A stretch of DNA of 64,000 bases, from positions 248,001 to 312,000 of the forward strand of contig CANMDW010000001.1 in the NCBI GenBank assembly GCA_947496705.1, read 5' to 3'. The notes under the pieces are model-generated. The model ran no database searches. It worked only from the letters and a program-made list of their open reading frames with translations, and was not told the DNA's origin. Position 1 is the stretch's first letter. Each line of letters starts with the position of its first letter. This DNA is from an uncultured Aquimarina sp. Its GTDB lineage: Bacteria > Bacteroidota > Bacteroidia > Flavobacteriales > Flavobacteriaceae. Below are positions 18,049-26,529 of the stretch, piece after piece. Both the position numbers and the translations under genes were made by a program.

Positions 18049-18143
18049 TCGAGTAGATTTAAACAAAAATCGTTTTTAAGATTTTTCATTTTAAAAAAAG
18101 ACAACCTTCCTGAAATACCAAAACAAACCGATAAAAAGTATAT

Positions 18144-18175
18144 AAAAACCCCGATAAGCCACCAAGGGGTTTTTT
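18144..18175 (+). terminator. Rho-independent terminator
   Basis: AAAAACCCC and GGGGTTTTTT pair across a 13-nt loop, after the small AraC gene. Confidence 0.75.
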
Positions 18176-18262
18176 ATTTGAACGTAAAGCAATAGAATCA
18201 AGTATTCTGGCATCTCAAAATCCCTAAACATAATTAGAATTTACGATATAATAATTAAATCA

Positions 18263-20212
18263 ATGAAAAAACTCAGCAACATATTGTTATTACTCATTAT
18301 CATTTCTTGTAGTAATGACGATGATAATAGTAACACAGCCCCTCAAGTATTTAATTTACTTACCGTAGAGGACCAGGCCAAAGATGTGCCGGTCTTACCT
18401 GCATTTAGTTGGGAAGAAGCGATAGATCCCGACCAGGGAGATACGGTAACCTACGACCTGTACCTGGATCAAAACACAAGCCCTACCACGGTATTGGCCG
18501 AAAATATAACCAACACAACCTATGAAATACTTGAAGAAAATATATTATTATTGGATCAGATATATTATTGGAAGGTGGTAGCCAAAGATAACAAGGGGGC
18601 CAGGCAAGAGAGTGCTGCCGTCTTTTCTTTTGAAACAACCAAAGAGATAAATAACCGCCCCGGAGCATTCAATTTACTTACCGTAGAGGACCAGGCCATA
18701 GATGTACCGGTCTTGCCCACATTTAGTTGGGAGGCATCAAAAGACCCCGACCAGGGAGATACAGTAACCTACGACCTGTACCTGGATCAAAACACAAGCC
18801 CTACCACGGTATTGGCCGAAGATATAACCAACACAACCTATGAAATACTTGAAGAAAATATATTATTATTGGATCAGACATATTATTGGAAGGTAGTAGC
18901 CAAAGATAACAAGGGGGCCAGGCAAGAGAGTGCTGCCATCTTTTCTTTTGAGACGACCAAAAAGAAAAACAACCCTCCAGAGACATTTAATTTACTTACC
19001 GTAGAGGACCAGGCCATAGATGTGCCGGTCTTACCTGCATTTAGTTGGGAAGCAGCGATAGATCCCGATGGAGACCCGGTAACTTATGATCTGATACTGG
19101 AAAGCACGACAGGTACTAAAACCATTACTGATATAACAACTATTACATATACGCTTACCGAAGAAGATAAACTTGAACTGGATACAGCATATAGTTGGAA
19201 GGTAGTGGCCAAAGACGATAAAGACGCAGCCACCGAGAGTGCTTCGTTCTCTTTTACCACAAGAGTGATCAATGAAGCGATAGAGATTACCGAAGATATG
19301 GGGGCGAGGTTTACAAAACGAATAGGCTTGGCGGCCACTGTTTTTAATGGTAAAATTTGGGTAGTTGGAGGTTTTGGTACCGACTACTTAAATGATGTAT
19401 GGTCAAGCAATGATGGTATACACTGGGTGTTAGAGACTGATAACGGAGGTTTCTCTTCCCGATCTAGCCATAATCTTATAACCTTTAATGATGGGACAGG
19501 AGATAAAATGTACCTGACAGGGGGTCGTGATAGCAATGGAGCTTTACTGAACGACGTATGGTCGAGTACCGATGGAAAAACCTGGGAAGAATTAGAAATA
19601 ATTACAGATTCAGATCCGGCTACTCCAGCTACCAGGTTTTCAAAAAGGTCAAGCCATCAAGTGGCGGTATTTGATGATGGAAGTGGGGAAAAATTATGGG
19701 TAATAGGAGGTACTACAGATAACATTGGCAGCTCAACAAATGATATATGGGTGAGTGCCGATGGCCAGAAATGGGATAGGGTTGAAACAAATGATCATTT
19801 TTCTAAAAGATCAGGCCATCAGGCAGTAGTATTTGATAACAAAATTTGGGTAACAGCTGGTTTGGATGATAAATTCTTTAAAAGATTCAATGATGTATGG
19901 TCAAGTTCTGATGGAAAAACCTGGACAGAAGCAGAGACCTCAGCGATGATTTTTTCAGAAAGATACGGTCACCAAACCGTAGTATTTGATAATAAACTTT
20001 TGGTGATGGGTGGTACAAATGGTACAGATGACTTCAATGATATCTGGTATACCCGTAATGGAGCAGACTGGATACAGGCACAGGAACACGCAACATTCTC
20101 TCCCAGAGTTCGCTATGCTGCAGTAGTGTTTCAAGATAAAATTTGGGTTTTTGGGGGGTATATCCCTGAAATCAACGAAAACACCAATGAAATTTGGGTT
20201 TTTGAACGATAA
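18263..20212 (+). CDS. Lipoprotein with three Ig/FN3-like repeats and a kelch-type propeller
   Basis: 649 aa. Lipobox at the N-terminus (IIISCSNDDD). Three ~106-aa repeats start at about 30, 136 and 242, each of the form NLLTVEDQA-DVPVLP-FSWE to YYWKVVAKD and FSF(E/T)T. Repeats 1 and 2 are nearly identical at DNA level with an exact 318-bp period. From about 348 on, kelch-like blades recur (KIWVVGG, LNDVWSS-DG, WE/WT, then SKRSGHQAVVF). Such lipoproteins usually act at the cell surface in binding glycans or proteins; that role is inference. It is monocistronic, flanked by terminators on both sides. Confidence 0.8.
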   Translation: MKKLSNILLLLIIISCSNDDDNSNTAPQVFNLLTVEDQAKDVPVLPAFSWEEAIDPDQGDTVTYDLYLDQNTSPTTVLAENITNTTYEILEENILLLDQIYYWKVVAKDNKGARQESAAVFSFETTKEINNRPGAFNLLTVEDQAIDVPVLPTFSWEASKDPDQGDTVTYDLYLDQNTSPTTVLAEDITNTTYEILEENILLLDQTYYWKVVAKDNKGARQESAAIFSFETTKKKNNPPETFNLLTVEDQAIDVPVLPAFSWEAAIDPDGDPVTYDLILESTTGTKTITDITTITYTLTEEDKLELDTAYSWKVVAKDDKDAATESASFSFTTRVINEAIEITEDMGARFTKRIGLAATVFNGKIWVVGGFGTDYLNDVWSSNDGIHWVLETDNGGFSSRSSHNLITFNDGTGDKMYLTGGRDSNGALLNDVWSSTDGKTWEELEIITDSDPATPATRFSKRSSHQVAVFDDGSGEKLWVIGGTTDNIGSSTNDIWVSADGQKWDRVETNDHFSKRSGHQAVVFDNKIWVTAGLDDKFFKRFNDVWSSSDGKTWTEAETSAMIFSERYGHQTVVFDNKLLVMGGTNGTDDFNDIWYTRNGADWIQAQEHATFSPRVRYAAVVFQDKIWVFGGYIPEINENTNEIWVFER

Positions 20213-20243
20213 AATGAATAACATAATCAATCCAATACATAAA

Positions 20244-20280
20244 TTTAAACCCTGTGAAAATATACATCACAGGGTTTAAA
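20244..20280. terminator. Bidirectional terminator, perfect 14-bp stem
   Basis: TTTAAACCCTGTGA pairs exactly with TCACAGGGTTTAAA. It separates the convergent kelch lipoprotein gene (+) and the peptide genes (-). Confidence 0.8.
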
Positions 20281-20401
20281 GTAATTAATATAGGGCAATA
20301 AAGGGGGTAATATTTCAATATTCCAATCAAAAGATACCGTTACTTATATTTCCCGTAGAGTTCGTTTTAGTTTTTATAAAACATTGTTTTTGTCATAAAA
20401 A

Positions 20402-20554
20402 TCACGGAGATAAACTCACATTTTTTAAAATCATAAGAGAATTTCCTGCATTAGTTATAGTATTAGAATTCATAATTCGGGGAGATGTGCCAAAGCCACC
20501 CCCAATAATTTGGGATAGTGCTTTTTTTTCGATTGTTTTATACGTTGTTTTCAT
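20402..20554 (-). CDS. Double-glycine-leader peptide precursor 3 (50 aa)
   Basis: Reads MKTTYKTIEKKALSQIIGGG followed by FGTSPRIMNSNT and ends NVSLSP. The 20-residue leader aligns without gaps to those of the other two peptides (IEK..L.KIVGGG) and ends in GG-G, the classical cleavage signal of C39/PCAT-type transporters. An additional ATG lies directly before the chosen one (20557). The core is small, rich in Ser/Asn/Thr, and has no Cys. Likely a secreted bacteriocin-like or signalling peptide or a RiPP substrate; maturation enzymes are not in this window. Confidence 0.75.
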   Translation of the reverse strand: MKTTYKTIEKKALSQIIGGGFGTSPRIMNSNTITNAGNSLMILKNVSLSP

Positions 20555-20568
20555 CATAAAATATGTAT

Positions 20569-20718
20569 TTAAGGAGATGTTTGGGTATTGTCTACCTTAC
20601 CACTACCTATAGAAAGGTTAAGATCAATTGGATATATAACTATAGGAGATGTGCCAAAGCCACCTCCAACAATTTTGGTTAGACCTTCTTTTTCGATTGT
20701 TTTATACGTTGTTTTCAT
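20569..20718 (-). CDS. Double-glycine-leader peptide precursor 2 (49 aa)
   Basis: Leader MKTTYKTIEKEGLTKIVGGG, then a core beginning FGTSPIVIYPIDLN and ending NTQTSP. The first ~25 residues match precursor 3 closely while the core differs entirely apart from FGTSP and the final Ser-Pro. Conserved leader with variable core is the hallmark of peptide families processed by one system. It is 27 bp upstream of precursor 1's stop in transcription order, so the three are probably one transcript. Confidence 0.8.
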   Translation of the reverse strand: MKTTYKTIEKEGLTKIVGGGFGTSPIVIYPIDLNLSIGSGKVDNTQTSP

Positions 20719-20745
20719 CTATAAAGGTTTTAAAGGTATCTTCAT

Positions 20746-20889
20746 TTAGGGAGAAGCCATAACTCCTAGGGCTAAACTCGGATTGTTAGGGTTCACAGGA
20801 TTCATAATTCCTCCAGTCGATGTGCCAATACCGCCACCCACAATTTTGGACAGGGTCTTTTTTTCAATTAATTCAACTGTAGTTTTCAT
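20746..20889 (-). CDS. Double-glycine-leader peptide precursor 1 (47 aa)
   Basis: First of three tandem minus-strand genes. Leader MKTTVELIEKKTLSKIVGGG, core beginning IGTSTGGIMNPVNPNN and ending GVMASP. Shares GTS right after the GGG and the terminal Ser-Pro with its sisters. No cysteine, so disulfide or lanthionine cross-links are not possible in the core; Ser/Thr and Asn/Pro are common. A near-consensus -7 (ATACTTTG) lies about 36-45 nt upstream on the minus strand. Confidence 0.8.
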   Translation of the reverse strand: MKTTVELIEKKTLSKIVGGGIGTSTGGIMNPVNPNNPSLALGVMASP

Positions 20890-21133
20890 CTATACAAAGG
20901 TTTTTTGTTTTGATAGTCTCAAAGTATAAAAAATACTGAACTTCAGGAAATTATACCTGTCCCATTTTTTTGACTTAAAGCATTAATAATTATTAAGATT
21001 ATACATGATGCATGCAATAAAAATCAATTTGTAGTTACAAAACATGCAAATAGTTAAATTTAGAAGACAAGCAGCTAGATTGATCATATTCCTATTTTTT
21101 GATATACATTAGTAGCTATTAAAAAGATTTGTT

Positions 21134-21532
21134 ATGAACCTTACTATGAGTATTCCGGCATTGTTGTTTCCTGCAATATCACTAACTATGTTGGCGTATA
21201 ATGCACGCTATCTGGCAATTGCAGCATTGATAAGACAATTACATAGTGAATATCTGGCGGCACCATCAAAGAATACGGTATTGCAGATCAAAAACCTGAG
21301 AAAACGGTTGTGGTTAATAAGAAATATGCAAGCGATAGCGATCATAAGTTTTCTTACAAGTGTAATTACTATGTTTTTATTATATATAGAACAGATCTCG
21401 TGGGCGAATATAGTATTTGGGGCGAGCCTTTTTTCTCTTATGATTTCGCTTTTTTTGTCGTTTATAGAAGTTCAGATTTCTACCAAAGCTCTGTCTATAA
21501 GACTCGATAGAATCGAAGAGAGTAATGAATAA
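21134..21532 (+). CDS. DUF2721 family small membrane protein
   Basis: 132 aa. Hydrophobic segments at about 5-25, 70-95 and 95-117. The pattern PALLFPAISLTMLAYNARYLAIAALIRQL near the N-terminus, with a basic central loop (IKNLRKRLWLIRNM) and a conserved Glu near the end of the last helix (SFIEVQISTKAL), fits DUF2721. Function of the family is unknown. It is divergent from the peptide genes, with ~240 bp between. Confidence 0.7.
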   Translation: MNLTMSIPALLFPAISLTMLAYNARYLAIAALIRQLHSEYLAAPSKNTVLQIKNLRKRLWLIRNMQAIAIISFLTSVITMFLLYIEQISWANIVFGASLFSLMISLFLSFIEVQISTKALSIRLDRIEESNE

Positions 21533-21687
21533 ATTCTTATCTTGCTTAGTATAATTAAGTAAAACGCTGTTTTGAAAAACCCGCTTCAGGCAGGTTCAAA
21601 ATAGCAGGTTATTACAATAGTTATTGAGATGATCCTGTCGTAGAGGGTGATCTGGTTTAGTACTTCGGCCCTGGGTCGATTGCGGGG
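21533..21687. other. Intergenic stretch with a long imperfect hairpin and GC-rich patch
   Basis: GCTGTTTTGAA near 21565 pairs with TTCAAAATAGC near 21599, around a GC-rich loop, and may terminate the DUF2721 gene. The following ~70 bp (21627-21700) are unusually GC-rich. No tRNA-like T-loop was found in it. Confidence 0.35.
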
Positions 21688-21718
21688 TTTGCCCTGGATT
21701 TAATACTTTTTATTTTTG
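21688..21718 (+). promoter_or_regulatory. Complete promoter TTTG-N19-TATTTTTG for the PAS kinase
   Basis: TTTG at 21688-21691 and TATTTTTG at 21711-21718 are separated by exactly 19 nt, the Bacteroidetes primary sigma spacing. The start codon is only 6 nt after the -7 box, so the mRNA may be leaderless. Confidence 0.65.
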
Positions 21719-21723
21719 TTTTA

Positions 21724-23175
21724 ATGCTTCAAAATGAACTTTTTAATAATGTGATACAGGATCTCAATACAGGGTATTGGGAGTTGCATGATAATCCCAA
21801 GCGTGAGCGATGGTCTGACAAGTTTTATGAAAATCTGGAATATGCCAAAGAAGAACTAAAAGCCGATCTAGATTATTTCCTGGGACAAATGATTCATAAG
21901 GAAGATATAGAAGTTTTTAGAGATAATTTTCTGAATTATAGGCGCAATAATGTAAATTTCAAACAACATATTAAGATTCTTACCAAGACAGGTAATTATA
22001 AACTGTTTCGATGTGCCACAAATGATGAATTACCAGTAAATATAAAATCTGAGGATAAGTATATCTTTTTTTTCGAAATAAAACTTGAACCAGATCAAGA
22101 CATCTCAAAAGACAACTTCTATTATAAAGAAACTGCTCAAATGACCGCTACCGGAAGTTGGTATGTCGATTTTCAGAAAAGAAAAAGTTATTGGGATTTT
22201 GAGACCAGGAGAATTTTGGAATACCCCGATGATTATGTTCCATCGCTTAAAGATTCGGCGAATTACTATGCAGAGGATTCACAACAACAGGCAGCAGACT
22301 TATTTTTTAATTGTGCAATGGCAGGTACCCCATTTAACACCGAGATTAAAATGGTGACGGCCAATAATAGAGTTTTTTGGGTAAGGGCTATTGGAAAGCC
22401 GGTATATAATGAAAGCAAAGAAATTATAGGAATACGAGGCGTTTTTCAGGATATAGATGATATTAAAAGAAAAGAATTAAGGCTTCAGAAATCAATAGAT
22501 ATTATTGCCTCTCAAAACTCCAGGTTATTCAATTTTGCACATATTGTATCTCATAATCTTAGATCTCATACCAGTAATTTATCTTTATTGGTTCAACTCA
22601 TAGAAGATATAGATGATCCTAAGGAAAAGATGGCGCTTATTCAGCAAATCAAAGAAATCTCATCGAGTTTAAATATTACTATCGAACATCTCAATGAGAT
22701 TGTAACGATCCACACCAATAGACATCAGGAAAGAAAATTAATTAAATTTCAGGATGCCCTAAAACTGGTTACCAACGGAATAAGCCAAATGATTGCGTTA
22801 AGTAATGCCAAAATTAATGTAGATTTTAGTGAATTGGCAGAAATCAATTATATCCCTGCATATCTTGAGAGTATCTTGTTGAACTTAATAACAAATGCAA
22901 TTAAATATAAACATCAGGACAGAGACCCAATAATTGATATAAAAACATATGTTGAAGGTAATAAAAGGGGTCTAAAAATTACAGATAACGGAAGAGGAAT
23001 CGATATGAAATTATTTAAGGATAAGATATTTGGGATGTATAAAACGTTTCATTATAATGAAGATGCCGTGGGGATTGGATTGTTTTTAACAAAAAATCAG
23101 GTAGAGTCATTAGATGGTAGCATTACTATAGAAAGTGAGGTAGATAAAGGAACCACTTTTATAATTGAATTTTAA
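21724..23175 (+). CDS. PAS-domain sensor histidine kinase
   Basis: 483 aa, no TM segment, so cytoplasmic. Two PAS-like modules (about 8-120, containing GYWELHDNPKRERWSDKFYE, and about 135-255, with GSWYVDFQKRKSYWDF). A HisKA-like helix follows with the phospho-His near 276 (HIVSHNLRSHTSN), and an HATPase with N box (LNLITNAIKYKHQ), G1 (ITDNGRGID) and G2 (AVGIGLFLTKNQV). It likely phosphorylates the single-domain response regulator whose gene starts 19 nt after its stop. The signal is unknown. Confidence 0.85.
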   Translation: MLQNELFNNVIQDLNTGYWELHDNPKRERWSDKFYENLEYAKEELKADLDYFLGQMIHKEDIEVFRDNFLNYRRNNVNFKQHIKILTKTGNYKLFRCATNDELPVNIKSEDKYIFFFEIKLEPDQDISKDNFYYKETAQMTATGSWYVDFQKRKSYWDFETRRILEYPDDYVPSLKDSANYYAEDSQQQAADLFFNCAMAGTPFNTEIKMVTANNRVFWVRAIGKPVYNESKEIIGIRGVFQDIDDIKRKELRLQKSIDIIASQNSRLFNFAHIVSHNLRSHTSNLSLLVQLIEDIDDPKEKMALIQQIKEISSSLNITIEHLNEIVTIHTNRHQERKLIKFQDALKLVTNGISQMIALSNAKINVDFSELAEINYIPAYLESILLNLITNAIKYKHQDRDPIIDIKTYVEGNKRGLKITDNGRGIDMKLFKDKIFGMYKTFHYNEDAVGIGLFLTKNQVESLDGSITIESEVDKGTTFIIEF

Positions 23176-23194
23176 CGAATATAACCCACACATA

Positions 23195-23608
23195 ATGAGT
23201 CATAAAATAGGATTAGCCTGCATCATCGATGATGATAACATGTATGTAAATCTTGTAAAAAAGATTATAGAAGCAAAAAACCTCTGTCAGAATTTAATGG
23301 TATTCAAAAATGGTAAAGACGCCCTTAATTATTTTGAAGCTATTTTAAGCAATTTAGATAAGAAAAGTATTCCCGAGATTATCTTTTTGGATTTAAATAT
23401 GCCGGTAATGGATGGATGGGAGTTTTTGGATAACTTTACCAAGATTAAAAACAAATTAGGAAAAACCATTACTCTTTACATCGTAAGTTCTTCAATAAAT
23501 CCAACCGATATAAAACGAGCCAGAAAAATTAATTCGGTAAAGGATTATCTTATAAAACCTGTTACCATAGAAGATTTAGAATCTATTTTTATGGATCACA
23601 CAATATAG
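23195..23608 (+). CDS. Single-domain response regulator (CheY-like)
   Basis: 137 aa from ATG 23195 (MSHKIGLACIIDDDN). A TTG 30 nt upstream overlaps the kinase gene but gives a non-conserved extension. Acidic pocket IIDDD, phospho-Asp near 66 (IIFLDLNMPVMDGWEF), and the conserved Lys in KDYLIKPV. There is no output domain, so it acts by protein contact or in a phosphorelay with the upstream kinase. Confidence 0.85.
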   Translation: MSHKIGLACIIDDDNMYVNLVKKIIEAKNLCQNLMVFKNGKDALNYFEAILSNLDKKSIPEIIFLDLNMPVMDGWEFLDNFTKIKNKLGKTITLYIVSSSINPTDIKRARKINSVKDYLIKPVTIEDLESIFMDHTI

Positions 23609-23635
23609 AAAAGACCTCAAGCAATGAGGCCTTTT
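23609..23635 (+). terminator. Rho-independent terminator
   Basis: AAAAGACCTCA and TGAGGCCTTTT pair with one mismatch across GCAA's region, just after the regulator stop. Another AT-only dyad, AAAAATTCTTGAATTTTT (23662-23679), lies between it and the end of the convergent pyk gene. Confidence 0.65.
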
Positions 23636-23688
23636 ATGGTACAATGTACTGTTTTAAATCTAAAAATTCTTGAATTTTTTTATTGCCG

Positions 23689-25116
23689 TTAAATTTGTGA
23701 TACTCTCAGGGTATTCACCATTCCTTTTGAAGTGATTGGCATAGCTGCAAGATTGATGAGCATATCTCCTTGTTCTACAAATCCACGCTCTGATGCAATT
23801 TTATTGATATCTTCTACCGTTTCATCTGTGCTTACAAATCGGTCATAGTAAAAAGCTTTAACTCCCCACAACAGACTTAATTGAGATAGAATTCTTTTAT
23901 TACTTGTAAAGACCAGAATATGTGCATCGGGCCTCCAGGCAGAGATCTGAAATGCAGTGTATCCACTATTGGTAAGTGTACAGATCGCTTTTGCCTCAAT
24001 CTCATTGGCCATTGTCGCTGCGTGATAACAAATAGACTTGGTAATGAATCGATTGGTACGTATATGCGGAGGGCTTTGAGGCACGTTGATCAATTCTGAG
24101 TTCTCTACACTTTTAATGATCTTAGACATGGTTTCGATTACCTGTACAGGGTATTTTCCAACAGAGGTTTCGCCAGAAAGCATGACAGCATCGGCACCAT
24201 CCATCACCGAATTGGCAACATCATTTACCTCGGCACGCGTTGGCGTAAGGCTATCGATCATTGTTTCCATCATCTGGGTGGCAATAATCACCGGTATTCT
24301 GGCGGTCTTTGCCTTAAGAACCAGTTTTTTCTGAATTAATGGAACTTCCTGGGCGGGGATTTCAACCCCCAAATCACCCCGTGCTACCATCAACCCATCG
24401 CAATAGGCTACAATTTTATCAATATTTTCTACCCCTTCGGGTTTTTCGATTTTGGCAACAATAGGGATTTTATGGGCGCTATGCTCTTTAATCAGATCCT
24501 GAAGTTCAATCAGGTCCTGGGCATGGCGCACAAAAGATAAGGCAATCCAGTCTACTTCTTGCTGGCAGGCAAAAATGGCATCTTTTACATCTTTTTCTGT
24601 TAATGCGGGCAGAGAAATTTTGGTGTTAGGAAGATTGACTCCTTTTTTAGATTTTAAAGGGCCTCCCTGTATCACTTTTGTGGTAACGGTATCTTTATTA
24701 TTTGAAGAAGCAACTTCAAAAATTAGCTTACCATCATCCAGTAAGATAAGCTCTCCGGCTTTTACATCTTTCGGAAAGTTTTGATAATTCATATATACCC
24801 GTTCTGAAGTACCTTCAAAAGGTTTTCCGGTGATAAAATCAATAGTATCCCCCTTGCTCACTACGATATCTCCCTTCATTACACCAACTCTTAATTTTGG
24901 GCCTTGTAAATCGGCCAATACCGCTGCGTTAAACCCATGTTTTTCGCTAAGGCTCCGTATCATTTTTATACGTTCCTTTACATCATTGTAATCTGCATGT
25001 GAGAAATTCACCCTGAAAACATTTACACCGGCTTCAAGCATTTGTTTTAACACGTTCTTACTACTTGTTGCAGGTCCTAGAGTAGCAACTATTTTGGTTC
25101 TTTTACGTTTTGGCAT
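23689..25116 (-). CDS. pyk: Pyruvate kinase
   Basis: 475 aa, full length for the family. It makes pyruvate and ATP from phosphoenolpyruvate and ADP, the last step of glycolysis. Seen: N-terminal TKIVATLGPATSS, the NFSHAD loop, the Mg/PEP-binding signature KIEKPEGVENIDKI (catalytic Lys) and MVARGDLGVEIP, then TQMMETM and SGETSVGKYP, and the C-terminal domain. Its ATG overlaps the stop of the upstream IPExxxVDY gene by one base, so the two are translationally coupled. Confidence 0.97.
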   Translation of the reverse strand: MPKRKRTKIVATLGPATSSKNVLKQMLEAGVNVFRVNFSHADYNDVKERIKMIRSLSEKHGFNAAVLADLQGPKLRVGVMKGDIVVSKGDTIDFITGKPFEGTSERVYMNYQNFPKDVKAGELILLDDGKLIFEVASSNNKDTVTTKVIQGGPLKSKKGVNLPNTKISLPALTEKDVKDAIFACQQEVDWIALSFVRHAQDLIELQDLIKEHSAHKIPIVAKIEKPEGVENIDKIVAYCDGLMVARGDLGVEIPAQEVPLIQKKLVLKAKTARIPVIIATQMMETMIDSLTPTRAEVNDVANSVMDGADAVMLSGETSVGKYPVQVIETMSKIIKSVENSELINVPQSPPHIRTNRFITKSICYHAATMANEIEAKAICTLTNSGYTAFQISAWRPDAHILVFTSNKRILSQLSLLWGVKAFYYDRFVSTDETVEDINKIASERGFVEQGDMLINLAAMPITSKGMVNTLRVSQI

Positions 25117-25601
25117 TATTCAAAAATTAAGTTGTTCTTTGATTTAAGTGTTGTATATTCTACTGTATATGCAGTTATAATTTGCGAAATGGCAAGTATT
25201 TGAGTTAGTAATGATTTACTTGAAAATTGTGATGTTTCTGCTTCTATTTTTAAGAAATAATCTATGGTTTTTAATTCAGGGATCAGGTATTTTGTTGTAA
25301 ATGCATCTTCAGGAGTAAACAATCCTTCAGAAACCAGGCTTTTTGGAGCTATCTGGGTTTTAAATTTATTCCCAAAAAGGCTATAGGTGTTATACTGAAA
25401 ACGATCATAATACTGATATAATGGAAAATTTGCTACAAGATCATTATATTCAAAATTTATATCTTCTTTTTTTCTGAAAAGCTGTAAATCCAGGTGTTTG
25501 TTTAATAAAAAAGCTACTCTGTATGAAGCTAACGAACAATGTATGGCAATAAGCTCATAATCATCATCAAAGGTATCTAAAACTAACTTCTGAATGGCCA
25601 C
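25116..25601 (-). CDS. IPExxxVDY family protein
   Basis: 161 aa. The family signature appears as IPELKTIDYFLKI (Ile for Val). The protein is soluble, without a signal peptide. It is a conserved Bacteroidetes protein that sits between rnc and pyk in many genomes; its role is unknown. Coupling to pyk here is a one-base stop/start overlap. The 187 bp upstream (25602-25788) hold no other gene. Confidence 0.85.
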   Translation of the reverse strand: MAIQKLVLDTFDDDYELIAIHCSLASYRVAFLLNKHLDLQLFRKKEDINFEYNDLVANFPLYQYYDRFQYNTYSLFGNKFKTQIAPKSLVSEGLFTPEDAFTTKYLIPELKTIDYFLKIEAETSQFSSKSLLTQILAISQIITAYTVEYTTLKSKNNLIFE

Positions 25602-25788
25602 TGCTGTGTTTATTTGTTTTCAGAATTAGCGGGAAATATACAAATAAATTCACCCACCCACTTTAATTAAACCTAAAGATATTTTACGAAAACGATTGAG
25701 TTATTATCTTTTTAACCGGGTTTAATCAAAAAAAATAGTTTTCTTGATAAGAAGCATTTTATAGGGATGCCGAAGTAAAATCTGCTAA

Positions 25789-26526
25789 CTATCTTGTGGT
25801 GATTTTGGATTGAAATGCAAAATAAGCTCTTTTTGATGCTTTTTCTTCTGCTTTTTTCTTTGAAGTTGCCCTGGCTTTGGCCACTACTTTATCATCGATC
25901 CATAATTTTACTGCAAAGTGTTTCATTTCATCTTTGCCTGTATCCTCATATATTTCGTAGTTAAATACCTTTTTCTCTTTTTGACACCATTCTATCAGCA
26001 GGCTTTTATAACTAATAATCTGACCCTCAAGACTTTCAATATCTACATAAGGTTCAATCACGGCTTCGTGAATAAATCGTTCACAGTATATAAACCCCCG
26101 GTCCAGATAGATAGCTCCTATGAGTGCTTCAAAAAGATTTCCATGAATATTAATACCAAATTGAGATTTTGGAATATTGGTTTTTACCAATTCGATAAGC
26201 TTCAGGTCTTTTCCTAATTCATTCAAATGTTTGCGGCTCACCACTTTGGCCCTCATCTTGGTTAAATATCCTTCATTACCTTCGGGAACCTCTTTAAACA
26301 AATGTGCAGCGATCACACTGCTTAACATGGCATCTCCCAGAAACTCCAACCTTTCGTAATTTACTGCATTTCCTTTTTTATCCTTAAGATTTAGGGATCT
26401 ATGTGTAAATGCCTTTTTATAAGGAGCAATACTTTTGGGTTTAAAACCTAATATTTTTTGAATTCTAACAAAAAAATTCCCGTTCTTCTCAGATCGGGAA
26501 TTTAATATGTTTCGAATAACATTCAT
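25789..26526 (-). CDS. rnc: Ribonuclease III
   Basis: 245 aa. Cuts double-stranded RNA in rRNA and mRNA processing. The catalytic signature is NYERLEFLGDAMLSS (about 58-72), with the second acidic site in LFEALIGAIYLDRG. A dsRNA-binding domain lies at the C-terminus (KSLLIEWCQKEKKVFNYE, then KKKAEEKASKRAYFAF). The start is 3 nt after the fabF stop, so acpP-fabF-rnc read as one operon. Confidence 0.95.
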   Translation of the reverse strand: MNVIRNILNSRSEKNGNFFVRIQKILGFKPKSIAPYKKAFTHRSLNLKDKKGNAVNYERLEFLGDAMLSSVIAAHLFKEVPEGNEGYLTKMRAKVVSRKHLNELGKDLKLIELVKTNIPKSQFGINIHGNLFEALIGAIYLDRGFIYCERFIHEAVIEPYVDIESLEGQIISYKSLLIEWCQKEKKVFNYEIYEDTGKDEMKHFAVKLWIDDKVVAKARATSKKKAEEKASKRAYFAFQSKITTR

Positions 26527-26529
26527 TGA

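Noticed and set aside
21627..21700. tRNA-like GC-rich segment
   Set aside because: No T-loop consensus or cloverleaf pairing could be found.
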